Shown one piece after another: positions 1 through 11,385 of a stretch of 64,000 nt of DNA. The stretch covers positions 46,166,501 through 46,230,500 of the forward strand of contig JARZZO010000006.1 in NCBI GenBank assembly GCA_030544215.1, given 5' to 3'. A program made the position numbers and the translations under genes. The number at the start of each line of letters is the position of its first letter. Positions within the stretch are counted from its first letter, which is position 1. The notes beneath the pieces were generated by a model, which was given only the letters and a program-made list of their open reading frames with translations, ran no database searches and had not been told where the DNA came from. The DNA comes from Zantedeschia hybrid cultivar (Eukaryota; Streptophyta; Magnoliopsida; Alismatales; Araceae).

Positions 1-1065
1 CTTCATTACAGGTTGTTTCGCTCCTTCACAATTCTCTTCTGGCTGACATGTTTTTCATATCTTTTATGCCATTGAGGACAATGTCAATCAAGTTGGGGGG
101 TGGGACAATCAAGTTGATATGCATTTATTGGAAATCTTTTGAAGAAAACTGATATCTTTCACTGAAAAATGGTCAAATTTTTAAAAACTTTCTTTCAAAA
201 ACTTCTTTTCACATCCTATGAAAATTGCATGAAAATCATGTTTCATTAAGTAAATCTTAAACAAATTAATTTTTGGTGGTCACATTGGTTAAAGAACCTT
301 CAAAGTTTAAATATCCCACTTCACAAAAATCTACGGCATGATGATTTTCACACACATACGGCAACTTAGAATAAATGAAAGATCTTAAAAGTATAGAATT
401 GCTGGAATTAACCTTAAGGATAAGACTACTTATTCTAATTTTTCTTTTGGGTTGAACGAAAGGAATGTGTAGAATCCGTAATAGGGGACTGTCCCACTCA
501 GCACTCTAAACGAGGCGGTCATTTAAAATGGACAGCTTAAAGACTAAAGGCAATAAAAGGCATTAAAAGAACTAAAGGAAGGTAGGTGGCAAAAAGTACT
601 TACCTCCCCTCAGGCAATTCAAAGAGAGTGGCAAAAAGTACGCACTCTCAAAAGAAAAAGTACAATGAAATGAAAAAGCCATGCTAAAAAGTCCATCGTA
701 CCAAAAACATGACCAAGTCACGAAAAGTGCTGAGTTGGGACGGGAACTGAAAAACGGTCCTCACTAACTGATCGGGAAATCTTTTATTCTCTTCTCCCCC
801 CCCAGGTAGTCTTATCTAAAGGGTAGTAAAGGCAAGAACATACCAGAAAGGTCGGAAACGAGTTCTAAGCGTGCCAATTTTCATGCACAATCACCTGTCG
901 TGAATCAAAATATGGTGGGATATGAAAACTTTTAGCTTAACCAATCGGCTACCACTTAAATTGATTGTGAAAGATACTACAAATGAAGCATGATAATTCA
1001 TTGTTTGATCTAACTTGTCCTTATTTGCATTGCTAAGAGACTAGCAATGAGTAAGTTGGGGGGTA
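1..1065 (+). other. Athila-type element, copy 1: 3' internal non-coding region and polypurine tract
   Basis: No open frame. The stretch attgaggacaatgtcaat followed by a G-run (about 71-105) resembles the sequence that follows pol in plant Athila/Tat Ty3 elements (family knowledge). The tract taagttggggggta (1052-1065) directly precedes the LTR and is the presumed plus-strand primer. The coding part lies left of the window. Two small hairpins with the same loop sit at about 575-640. Confidence 0.75.
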
Positions 1066-3206
1066 TGATAAAGTGTTAAATTGATCATTTAAGGACAATC
1101 ATATACATCATACTCATGTTTTTATCTGCAAAATAGCATGGAATGATAGATAATTGTGTACCAAGTCCAACGGTACCAATTTCGTCTAATTCTGACTTAA
1201 AAACATCGTCATTTCATGTGATTAAAGGAGTATAGCGCATTTGCGGTTTTTCGACAAAACCGAGACGAAATGAATAAATATGATGATATTTTTATGATAA
1301 TGCGCTAATTTATATTTATTTTAGGTGAACAGGACATGCCGATGATGCAGTGTAGCTGGTGGAGTTTCCGGAAATTTAGGGGAGGTCTAGTATTCAGATT
1401 TCAACTAAAGCAGGGGTAAAAATACAATTTGATGTCCTAATATTGCTCTAATTCCTTCTTTCTCTGGAGTTTCCCAAAATCCTCTATTTCCTTCATTCTC
1501 TCTAATTTCCCAACCACATCCCTTCCTTTCTTTATTTTAAAATCCTCTCTCTCTCTTTTTAAAAGCTTCTCTCTCCAATTCCGAATCCTCTTCCTTCTCC
1601 AGTTTCCTTTTTTCCTCTCTTTCTTTCCCTCTCTCCCACCGCACAGTTTCCTCTCTTCTTCTCTATAAATTCCTTCCAACTCCTCCCTCCGGTTCCCCCT
1701 CGACCCGCAGCCTCTCTCCTCCTCTTTCTCACCCGCAGCCTTCAACCCTCTCTCTCGAGTCCGTCTCCTTCTTTCTCTCGGAATCTTTCCCAGCATCCCT
1801 CTCTCCCTCTCTGTCTTATTCTTTCTCAGCCACAGCCTTTCCTCATCAGCCGGCTCCTCCTCTCTTCCCAGCACTCTTTCTTTCTCTTCCTCCTCCGTCT
1901 CTGTCCTCTCTCCGTTTTATTTTTTCCCAGCAGCATCCTTCTCTCCCTCTCTCCGGTTTCCCTGCTCTCCTGTTTCCTCCCTCTCTTCCTCCTTTTCCAA
2001 CTCAACCCCGCAGCATCTCAGCCCTCTCCCTTCTCGTTTTTTCTCTCCCTCTCTCCGATTACTGGCTCCACAGCAACCCAGCGGCACATGCATGCAAACC
2101 CCCATCAACAACCACATCCACGACCTGCAGAACCAACCACGCGCGGCAGAGCTTCCAGCAGCATCCCACGCACACCCAGGACCAGCAGCAACTTGAAGCT
2201 TCCTCCATCCACCTGCGCCAGCTCTTCCACGTCCAAGGTGAAACCTGCATGCACCTCCACGACCTGCAGCACCTGTCCACGTGCCCGGTTAAGCTGGTCC
2301 TCCGCGTCGCATGCAACTGCCGGCAAGCCACTGCAGCACTTCCTGCATGCTCGTCCACGCACCAGCAAAGCTCCACAGCCAGCACCCCTTCCTGCAGCAT
2401 CTCAAGCACCCAGCTCCAGCAGCAACCGCACTCTCCACCAGCAGCAGCTCCAACAGCCTTGCTCCTACGCGGCCATCATCGAACCTGCATGCAGCCCGGT
2501 GAAGCAGCATCCTCTACGCACCATCCAGCTGCTTCCTCCAGCATCAGTCTTCCTCCTGCCCAGCAACCACGTGCCAGCAACCCTCTTCCACATGCATGCA
2601 ACAGCAAGCTCTCAAGCTTCTCCACGTCAATAAGCATCAAGCTCCACTGCACCAGCCGGCAGTTTCCACAAAGCCCCACAGATTATTGTTGTTATTATGT
2701 TCTTTCCTCTCCCCAATTAGTGTAGTATTAACTTGATTGATTAGGATTAGTTAGTTATTGATGTTTGATTATTTAAGTTTAATGATAGTGAACCATAAAT
2801 GTTGTGATTTGTTTCGTAATTTTTAGATAATTAATAAGTTACACATAGTTAAATTTCAATGTCTTCGTTATAATTTTTAGTTGTGTTTATTTATTATTTT
2901 TTTATATATGTGTTTGTTTTTAATTTTTGAAAAAGAAGAAAAAAAAGAGTTGTTTAATTCAAGTAATTATATTTTTAGGTAACATTAGTTAATTGCGTTT
3001 TAGTTTAATTAAGTAATTAGTTTATTTAAATTTTCACTTATTTTTAGATTAACTAAATTCCAAAGTTTTCAAATTAAAATTCTATGTCCCTGTGGATCGA
3101 CTCGGACTCACAACTATTAAATTCCAAAATTTGATTTGAGTGAGCCAAATAAATTTAGATTGAACGTTTTCATGAGTGTTTAACGACGCACAATTCGAAA
3201 CGATCA
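1066..3206 (+). repeat. 3' LTR of Athila-type element, copy 1
   Basis: Begins TGATAAAGTG right after the polypurine tract and ends ACGATCA. Both ends match the 5' LTR of the second Athila copy (49556-50952), and positions 1140-1275 align with 49634-49770. The LTR is about 2141 bp against 1397 bp in copy 2. The extra length is mainly a C-rich, CAGC-rich stretch at 2060-2660. A long CT-rich tract (1437-2060) probably lies in the transcribed leader. Long frames on both strands here come from low-complexity sequence and are not genes. The next five bases, cgttg, are the expected target duplication; the other copy is outside the window. Confidence 0.8.
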
Positions 3207-3410
3207 CGTTGGTGGTCTAGCCGGTTACCTTGAGGAAGACAATTATGGCCCAGATGGCCGGGAGGTTGAAACTTGAAGGCCTTCCATGGTCTGATGAATG
3301 AAGGAGGTATAGTGGGGAGGAGGTTGAGGAACAACAGGGGGAACCACAAGATTCGGTTCAGTAGACTGCACAGGCGTCTTCCACTTTAAGATGGATTGGA
3401 TTGCCTCGAG

Positions 3411-3815
3411 CTATTGAGGATCCAAATGGGAGGTCAGAACTCCTAGAGCGTTGACTAGATCGGAGGGATTAGAAGATGATGGTTCATTCGGGTTCGTGGC
3501 TCCCTCAAAGATAGGATTAGACACTGCATGCACATGCGGAGGAAGATCAACGCCAGAGTTGTGTTGATCATGAACAAAAGGAGGAGGGATATGGGGGTTC
3601 CCCTCATGTTGAGATGAATAAGAATGGGGATCAAGGGGGGCATTAGTATCTCCCCCGTTCTCAAGGTGATAATCAGATTCAAGAGGGGCATTAGCATCTC
3701 CCTCGTAGTTAACTAGAGCGTCTGAAGCTATGCTCAAATCCCTACCAGATCGAAGCAACATGGTATTAGTTTTTTCAACAAAGATTTGCAAACAAATTGT
3801 GCAGAGATTAGACAA
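3411..3815 (-). pseudogene. Element F: gag-like N-terminal fragment
   Basis: Open frame of about 134 codons, likely starting at the internal Met of MLLRSGRDLS (near 3760). The product is acidic and then rich in Pro, Ser, Asn and His, with two related blocks (DANAPLESDYHLENGG and DTNAPLDPHS). The frame runs on after a stop to about 3250 with a Pro-rich segment ending SRPSGP. No zinc knuckle is visible before the Athila insertion at 3206. Low-complexity N-termini of this kind occur in Ty3 gag proteins, but I do not recognise the family. It could equally be a non-gag leader ORF. Confidence 0.35.
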
Positions 3816-4197
3816 ACAAGTGGATGTTTAACGTTGTTTTAGGATTCCTTATTGGATTATTTGGATTCTGTTAACCACAAAAACACTCAACGGGTAGGAT
3901 CCTAGTTTCAATTCAGTTTCCACCATTATATTCTAAGACTTTTTCTCACAACGATATAAAAATATAACCAGAACTTCAATTGGTACAAAACCAGCCCGAT
4001 GAATAAGGAGGAATACCTTGATTTTGGTAACTTACGGAGGTCTTTAACGTCAACCACTCTGGTCTGATCAAGGGACCGACCCAATCAGAGAGAGGTGAAG
4101 ACGTCAAGAAAGGTGTTCCTATGAGAAAAGGGGAGGGGGGGGGTGGTTAGCCCAAGTGCGTATGACCTGTGGCCAGGATGGCCTCTAATGCTTAATA

Positions 4198-6102
4198 TGT
4201 AATAGGTAATAGCAATCAAATCAGAAATCTATGGACTGAAGAACAAAACAAAAATATGTTTGAATCACGTCGTTGTTCCTCGACGTTATTCAAAACAGAA
4301 CTTTATTATGCTCGCAGAACCTCAGGTAGCAGATAGCAGGAAATTTTGCCTAAAAGGCGTCGTGATCTGGCGACGCGCTTATGAAACACATCGCTATCCC
4401 ACGACGCTTTTCAAAGTGCATAATCAACAATTAAGTAGGAATTTCTAGGTCAATTCCCCCTCAAACTAACAAGATAAAGCGGTAAATAATCGGCTCATGC
4501 GAACCTTTTTTATTTTAATTTTTAAAATGATGATTTATCATGTAAACAACTAAAACATTCAATCAACCACACATTCTTCTTATCACAATCACAACTCTCC
4601 AATCAATCAAATGGGGAGGGTAAGATCTTACAGCAAGGGTGTGCACGTGGTGCACGTGGGAATAATATTTAAACTAAAAACTCACCGATCGGTGAGGGCG
4701 TGTCTGAGGGACACAAGTGGTGCACCGTGGGTGCCCAATTGATAAAAACAAGAACAAAGATTCACCGTGATCGCCAAAAAGCTGTGAGTGCTCAAATCTG
4801 ATGTGCGATTATCATGAAAATTTGTTGATTATATGACAAATAAACCTATTAAAAACTATGTGATCGCCAGAAACTTTTGACTAAAAAGTTTCAAAAGACA
4901 AAGATTGATCGCTTACCTATTTCAGACGTGGGAGATGTTGAAGTTCTTGATTCCTTCCCTTGATCCCGCTGAAGAAAAAGAACCCTTCTAACTTTGCTCT
5001 TACTTTGAATGTTGATTGGGCTTTGAGGATCGTCCAGATTTCTTTGTTGATTCCCTCCTTTTGATCTTCTGACCTTGACGATTGTACCTTGCAAAGAATA
5101 AAATAAAAGAGGGAAAGAACAATAAGAATTAAATGGAGGTAGTATCTATTCCAATAATAATTCTAATCATGCAACTCAAATAGGACGAACTAACTTGTTT
5201 TGTGGTCTTTGAAACCCCTTAACATGTGGGTTGAAAAAATATTACTAGTGTTGTATGTGTAGTATGAAGTGATGATTATGGAATTATGATCTAATGATTA
5301 TGAAAACAAGAAAAAGTAAGAAGTTGGATGGAGTTGAATGGCCCCTGGAAGCCTTGGTTCTTGAATGGATCTTGAAGAAAGGACGAAGAAAGGATGAAGC
5401 TTGCTTCAAGACTCTTGGAAGTAGCCATGCAGCGCCTCGATCCTTCAATTCCTTTAGTGTTTGGACATTGTCTTTCTCTTGAATTCTTCTTCAAAGATTT
5501 CCACTCTTTTGCTAACAACTTCCACACTAATATTTTCCACTAACTTTCTAATGACTAAGGGCTTGTGTATTTATAGACTTAAGTTCGTGCGTCCGTGGTC
5601 ATTTATGGATTAACATGAAAAAGTTTGAAGGCAATCAAACCAAGAAACAGATAAATACAGGTTAATTCATCATTATCTGTAATTAACTAAAACGCATCGC
5701 CCATGGGAGACATCTTTTAGCTTAATTAAGATAAGGATAAACATCGAGAAGAAGAAACAGAAACACTTTAGGAAAGCTAAATGGCGTCGTGCAAGGCAGA
5801 CACATTTTAGTTTGTTAATAAATTAATTAAAATTCAAATTAAAAATCGAAATAAAAATAAAACCCTAAATGGCGTCTGCATAGGTCGACGTCTTTTAGAA
5901 TTTTTCATATTTGATTAAAAAACTGAGTTAAAATCAATTTCATTAATAAACTTAAATGATGTCTGTCTTACTGGATATCATTTAGATAACTAATTCAGAA
6001 AAATTATAAAAATTAACTAATGATTAAATATCATACTATTTTGAGACATTATTATATGACATGAAATTTACTCAAAATGATGTCAAAATTAGCGTGTCTA
6101 CA
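4198..6102 (-). repeat. Element F: LTR, inner edge approximate
   Basis: The outer edge at 6102 is clear (minus-strand TGTAGACACG). The inner edge near 4198 is a guess from a TG dinucleotide. The segment is AT-rich and carries a minus-strand TATA-like box near 5566-5577. It holds seven degenerate copies of the 32-35 bp GCGTC palindrome that is abundant in Ty3 elements K, J1 and J2: about 4260-4292, 4349-4382, 4379-4415, 5688-5720, 5776-5810, 5865-5898 and 5951-5985. Confidence 0.45.
5566..5577 (-). promoter_or_regulatory. Probable TATA box of the F LTR
   Basis: Minus strand reads TCTATAAATACAC. It lies about 530 bp inside the outer LTR edge, where the U3/R boundary of a long plant LTR could be. 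No experimental support. Confidence 0.4.
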
Positions 6103-6780
6103 CCTACTACTTCACAGTACCTTGAGCCTTGTCCTTGAGGTATTCTTTGTAATTCCTCTTTCAGTGGCCCTTTTGATGACAGTAGAAGCAATCACCTTTC
6201 TCAGCACTCTTTCCTTTGTCTTTCTTGACAACCTTTTGCTTTCTCTGAATCTTGTTCTTACCTTTCCGAAAGACTTGGACTGTAAGTCTCTTTCTGTTGG
6301 TCTTACCAACCATGAGGATTTGGGGTTTATCCTTCACAAGGTTCCTCTCTGCAGTCTTCAACATGTTCAGTAGCTCAGCTAAGGTAGTCTGGATCTTGTT
6401 CATGTTAAAGTTAACAATCAACTGAGCATATGATTGTGGAAGCGAAGATAACACGAGGTAAGTATGCCTTTCTTTGGGAAGTGTAACCCCAAGAGCATCC
6501 AGCCTCTCCACCCATTCTATCATCTTCAGTACATGAGTTTGTACTGAAGTTCCCTCTGCCATCTGAGCCTTGAACAGATTCTTAGATATCTCATATCGTT
6601 CGATTCTGCTCTGCTCACCAAACAGCTCCTTCAAATGGAGAATGATGGATCTAGCATCCATCTCCTTATATTACCTCTACAACTCATTGCTCATAGAGGA
6701 TAACATGTAGCATTGGGTTATGGTGGAGTCTTCCTTCCACTTTTCATATGCAATCATGTCCTCCTCTGGGGCATCTAAGG
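6103..6780 (-). pseudogene. Element E: Ty1/copia gag fragment
   Basis: The minus strand encodes the middle and end of a copia gag: APEEDMIAYEKWKEDS, then KELFGEQSRIERYEISKNLF, then FNMNKIQTTLAELLNMLK, and a CCHC knuckle CFYCHQKGH followed by KRNYKEYL (Trp of the knuckle region lost to a stop). Close to the gag of element C. Gag packages element RNA into cytoplasmic particles. The fragment is cut at 6102 by insertion of F. At 6780 it ends abruptly against a plus-strand LTR fragment, so the 5' LTR, leader and first part of gag are gone. Internal stops sit near 6665-6680 and in the knuckle. Confidence 0.75.
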
Positions 6781-7309
6781 ACTGGTAAATGGGCCTAGAG
6801 GGTCACACACAATAAGATTCTCAGTCGGTGGTACATAAGTGGGATTTATATTAACTCGGGGACTTTTGTGAAAAGTCGCGCCAACTTAATATATATACGC
6901 GCTGTTGAGAAACCCTGGGCCAAGCTCCAGGATTTCCCTTGCTGGCCGTCATCCCCCCTTTCTCTCTCCTTCTCTGGGCGCCCCGTTTGTGGCACCAGAA
7001 ACAGTTTCCGTCTCCGCCGCGTGCTATTCTTGAAAGTCGAGAATTCCCGTCGGCGGGATTTCAGCAATCGTTGCGGCGACGGATCTTCAGCGAGCGAGCT
7101 GATACGGTTGAGGGATCGAGGATGAACCACCGCGGAGGATTGCGTGGATACCGCTGGAGGCCGGACGCTTGTGCGGCTCGCGGCATCGCCTCGACGGAAC
7201 CGAGACGGAAGCGGATTTGAATCCGCGCACGGCAATCGGATTACTTTTCGTAGTTTTCGGTTTTAGTTTTTCGTTGCGTTCTTCGCGTCCCACTCGGATC
7301 CCAACATCT
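6781..7309 (+). repeat. LTR G, 3' half of a plus-strand copia-type LTR
   Basis: Begins at gactggtaaatgggcctag, matching a mid-LTR block seen in other copia LTRs here (for example 21000 and 28752). Then come a TATA-like run (atatatac near 6890), a CT-rich patch, a gaatccgcgc block, and the terminal ggatcccaaca. The first half of the LTR is missing. The 3' end abuts the D gag at 7310. Best read as a solo or terminal LTR that landed in D and later lost its 5' half together with the start of E. Confidence 0.65.
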
Positions 7310-7681
7310 TTAACATGTTTAGGAGTTATGGTAGAGAAACCTCAATCCTATTCATGTTAAAGTTCATGATGAAGGGAGAAAAGGATTCAGGTAATGACTG
7401 GAGAATGAGATCAATGCGAAGTTCAAGATCCAACTTGAATCCTAGCCCAGTGAGTCTCTCTATCCACTCCATCATTTTCAGTACGTAAGCCTGTACTGAA
7501 GCACCCTCAAACATCCGAGTCCTGAAAAGTTTCTTTGAGAGCTCATACCCCTCTATCCTACCCTGCTCACCAAAGAGCTGGCGTAGTTGGAGAAGTATAG
7601 CTCTACAATCTGTCTTTTCAATTGCCTCTGTAGCTCGGGAGTCATAGAGGCCAGTATATAACATTGCGCAAGGGAAGAATC
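7310..7681 (-). pseudogene. Element D: gag, middle part
   Basis: Continues the D gag after the A insertion: DSSLAQCYILASMTPELQRQ, then LFGEQGRIEGYELSKKLF, MMEWIERLTGLGF and FNMNRIEVSLP. A stop replaces the expected Glu before LLNMLK, and the frame then runs into LTR G at 7309. A frameshift lies near 7640. The family resemblance is to the gag of B and C (UBN2-like copia gag). Non-functional. Confidence 0.75.
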
Positions 7682-9097
7682 TGTTGGGTTCTTGGGGTTC
7701 TCCGGATCGCTCACGCAAGCCGTGCAAGTGCCCGGTCTCTAGCGGAGTCCACGCAATTCTCCTCGCGACGAATATCCTCACGTTCCTCGTTCTTCACACC
7801 CACGAAACCTCCGCCGGTCGCCGAAACGATCGCCGCAACGCGCGGACGATTTCTCCTCGAACGGGACTTGAAGAAGAGGCAGAGCAGATCTGGGGATCCG
7901 TATCTGGCCTGGGGCGCCGGAGAGAGAGAGAAATAGAGGAGGGGGCGGCTAGGGTTAACAGCAGCTTGGCCTGCTCAGCCCGTTTGCTATATTTTATACT
8001 AACCGCGCGGTTTTTCATAAAATCCCCGGTTTGTATAAAACCCACTTATTTATCCATCGCCTTGAGAATCATTTGTGTGTGACCGTCTAGACCCAATTAC
8101 CAGTCTGGTTAATAGCCCAATAAGCCTAGTAACTCCTTACTGGATTTATTAATCAATTAATAACTCTTCATTAATCGATCGAATTGATGTTGCACATCGG
8201 ATTCGACTGGGCCTCCGATCACGTTGGGTGCCAAGCAACACCGCGTGAACCCGGAAGGTATCGGGGTTAACCAACACACTCTTGGAACCTTTCCGCCGAC
8301 AGTTACCGCGTGGATATAATCCTTCATTCATAAAATGCTCTTGAGTCAACTCAAGGTATGGCGTGTTGTCAAATACTAACCAGTTGACTCACTTGGATTG
8401 GATGCCGCTAATGAATATCGAAAAACTCCTTTCCCGATATTATTGTCCGCCCTGGTCAGGGACTTCCGCACATCCTTCCTAGAGCACTCTCTCTCTAAGT
8501 ACCGAGAGCGAATGGTTCCTTATTGACACACAATTTCCTTCGACGGTATTCCACTGTACCCGGTCCTTGGCGGTTTAGAATCCCGTGTTTAGAGATTCGT
8601 AAACCAAGGTCAAAGCACAAAAGTCCACCGACAGGGTGTCCTTGGTGTCTCAGGTCCGAGGACCATCCACGCAACTGCGACAATAGAATCAAGCTGGTTG
8701 ACAGTGAGGTACAATACCATCCAGCGATTCAGTCGGATCAGTTCAGTGAACTCATTCTCCAATGAGAACCTACAGACTCGCCTTAGTGTCTCTACACAAG
8801 TGACTTATGAGATCAGTCACCCTCATCATATGAGCAGGAGTAATCTGTACTAGTCTAACTGAATATCCGATGTCCTTCTCGGATATCCTCCGACTAGGAA
8901 CAATTAAGAATATGTGTGTTTAAGTGATCAGTCTCATTAGTATGATCTCATCATAATCTGATCACTATCGCACATATTCACGGACTTCATTATGAGACGA
9001 TAATTAATGCGATTTACACATAATGAATATTATGCCATTATATAAATGAACGAGATTTACATAGTCAGATTGGCTTGTCGGCCACCTAAGACTAACA
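7682..9097 (-). repeat. Element A: 3' LTR
   Basis: 1416 bp. On the minus strand it runs from TGTTAGTCTT to GAACCCAACA. It matches the 5' LTR at 15397-16944 but lacks about 120 bp near the lower edge (between the ctcacg and caagcc motifs near 7715). A minus-strand TATA-like box (TATAAAATA) lies near 7989-7999. Confidence 0.9.
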
Positions 9098-9113
9098 ATC
9101 TCCCACTTGGACT
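9098..9113 (-). other. Element A: polypurine tract
   Basis: Minus strand AGTCCAAGTGGGAGAT sits immediately before the 3' LTR. The same tract precedes the 3' LTRs of B, C and H. It is the expected plus-strand DNA primer. Confidence 0.8.
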
Positions 9114-9114
9114 A

Positions 9115-9759
9115 AGGCCAATCACTTTTATACAGTAAGACTATAGACTCTAGGTGACGCTCAAACACAATTTGACCCAATAGCTTTGTCAATGGATCTG
9201 CTACATTGTCGACATATGGAACTCTTTCCACCATTACATCCCCTCTGGATATGATCTTTCTGATAAGTTGGAAGCACCTTAGAATATCTTTCTATTTCTG
9301 ATGAGGCCAAGGCTCTTTCACTTGTGCAATAGTCCCATAGTTGTCACACAACAGCGGAACATGATCAAAGACGCAATGAACTATGTCAAGGTCGGTGATG
9401 AACTTCTTCAACCACACTACTTCCTTGAAAGCTTCAGCTGCAGCGATGTGCTTAGCTTCAGTCGTCGAATCTGCAGTGGTTGCTTGCTTGGAACTCTTCC
9501 AGCACACTGCGCCTCCGTTTAATGTAAACACGAATCCAGAAGTAGACTTGCTGTCATCTAGATATGACTGGAAACTCGAGTCAGTAAAGCCTCGCAGTTT
9601 CAAGTCACCTCCTCCATAGACAAGAAACATATTCGTAGTTTTAAGAATACATTTCACTGCCTTTCAGTGCTCTTCGCCTGGATCAGCCTGAAATATGCTC
9701 GTAACACTTAGAGCAAATGCAACATCGGGCCGTGTACATAGCATGGCATACATGATAGA
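9115..9759 (-). pseudogene. Element A: RNase H domain, degraded
   Basis: C-terminal pol domain that removes RNA from the RNA-DNA hybrid during reverse transcription. Visible blocks are MYAMLCTRPDVAFALSVTS, then DDSKSTSGFVFTLNGGAVCW, then DSTTEAKHIAAAEA (normally EAEY) and PLLCDNYGTIAQVKEP. A Trp codon after EEH is a stop (near 9660). About four residues are deleted after KCILK, and a frameshift follows PHQK near 9290. The tail ADPLTK-like, then SDW, ends near the polypurine tract. Confidence 0.8.
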
Positions 9760-11385
9760 TCATATGGCAGAGGCATAGGGTATTCTATCCATAAATGCCC
9801 TCTCATTAGGAGTCTTAAGAGACTGCTCCTTTGAGAGACTAATTCCATGTCCCATCGGTATGAGACCTCTCTTGGAATTTTCCATACCAAAGCTTTTGAC
9901 TATGGTATCTATGTACAAGGATTTGGTCATTCCAAGCATCCTCTTTGATCTATCTGTATAGATCCGTATTCCTAATACGTAGGATGCTTCTTCCAAATCC
10001 TTCATGGAGAAATTTGTCGACAGCCAGATCTTTACTGATGACATCATAGCTACATCATTCTCAATGAGTAGTATGTCATCTACGTAAAGAACTAAGAAGG
10101 TGACTGCGCTTCTACTGGTCTTCTTGTACACACAAGGCTCATCTTCATTCTGAATGAAGTCATAAGACTTGACAGCCTCGTCAAATCTTATGTTCCAGCT
10201 TCGAGAAGCTTGCTTCAGTCCATAAATAGACCTCTGAAGCTTGCACACTTTATCTGGAGATTCTTTGGATGCGAAATTTTTTGGTTGTATCATATACACC
10301 TCTTCCTCAAGGTTACCGTTGAAGAAGGTAGTCTTCACATCCATCTGCCAGATCTCGTAATCGTAATGTGCAGCTATGGCGAGTAGAACTCTGATCGACT
10401 TTATCATGGCAACTGGTGAGAAAGTCTCGTCATAGTCAATTCCTTGCCTTTGACGATATCCCTTTGCCACCAACCTTGCCTTATAAGTATCGATCCGTCC
10501 ATCAGTACCGATCCTTCTCTTAAAGATCCACTTGCATCCGATAGGTACAATACCCCCGGGCAAGTCCTCCAAGTTCCAAACTTGGTTGGTGTACATAGAC
10601 TGGATTTCTGAGTTCATGGCTTCTCGCCATTTCCCGGCTTCTGGGCCTTCTATGGCCTCCTGGTAGGATTTAGGATCATCATCCTCTTTATATTCAACCT
10701 TAGACTCACCTTCAGCGATATGTCCCACATATCGTTCGGGTAGTCTAGGTAATCTACCAGATCTACGAGGCTCATGTGTGTGTACCTGAACAGATTCAGG
10801 AACTGATATCTCATCTGATGATAATGCAGCTGTTTGGGGATCTGGAACCTCTTCCAGTACTATTTTTCTCCCACTATCCTCCTGGAGAAGGTATTCCTCT
10901 ACCAGGAAGACAGCTTTCCTGGCGACAAACACCTTTCGTTCACCAGGATGGTAAAAATAGTATCCAAAGGTTTCCTTTAGATATCCCACAAACCTGCATT
11001 TATCAGTTCGTGATTCCAGCTTGTCTGGATCATGCCTCTTTACATGATTAGGACAACCCCAGACTTTAACATGTTTAAGTTCTGGTTTCCTGCCTTTCCA
11101 TATCTCATATGGAATAGAGGCCACAGACTTGTTGGGTACTCTGTTCAATAGGTATACTGCTGAGTCTAGAGCATACCCCCAGATGGACACCGATAATCCC
11201 GAAAAGCTCATCATGGATCGCACCATGTCCAACAAGGTGCGATTCCTCCTTTTCGATACACCATTCATCTGTGGTGTATATGAAGGGGTTAGTTGAGAGA
11301 GGATACCATTATCCTTTAAGAATTGTGTGAAATTAGTACTCAAGTATTCTCCTCCTCGATCTGATCGAAGAGCTTTAATACTCTT
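9760..11385 (-). pseudogene. Element A: integrase C-terminal half and reverse transcriptase
   Basis: Open for 527 codons from about 11343. It opens in the integrase core after the catalytic Glu segment (SDRGGEYLS, 11340-11370) and shows YTPQMNGVSKRRNRTLLDMV, then KVWGCPNHVKRHDPDKLESR. After an acidic linker come the RT blocks WREAMNSEIQSM, GCKWIFKRRIG, QGIDYDETFSPVAMIKSIR, QMDVKTTFFNGNLEEEVYM and the catalytic YVDD (near 10075-10086). The RT copies element RNA to DNA. A stop separates this frame from the upstream integrase part, and a further stop follows PYASAI. Confidence 0.9.

Larger units (their letters stand above)
3207..6102 (-). mobile_element. Element F, 5' part of a minus-strand LTR retrotransposon, class uncertain
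   Basis: The right end reads, on the minus strand, TGTAGACACG and cuts a copia gag reading frame (E) just after gtagg, so it is an insertion boundary. On the minus strand the order is a long AT-rich LTR, a leader, and a gag-like frame at 3815-3250, which is then broken by the Athila copy 1 insertion. The rest of F would lie left of the window. I could not pin the inner LTR edge or a primer-binding site. The long LTR and gag position suggest a Ty3-type element, but this is an inference. Confidence 0.5.

Noticed and set aside
1437..1874. Long minus-strand frame rich in Arg, Glu and Lys
   Set aside because: It is the complement of a CT-rich LTR tract; composition alone makes it open, and no domain is visible.
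2088..2633. 181-codon plus-strand frame rich in Ser, Pro and Ala, with overlapping frames on both strands
   Set aside because: C-rich CAGC repeats within an LTR keep several frames open at once. No homology or start context supports a gene.
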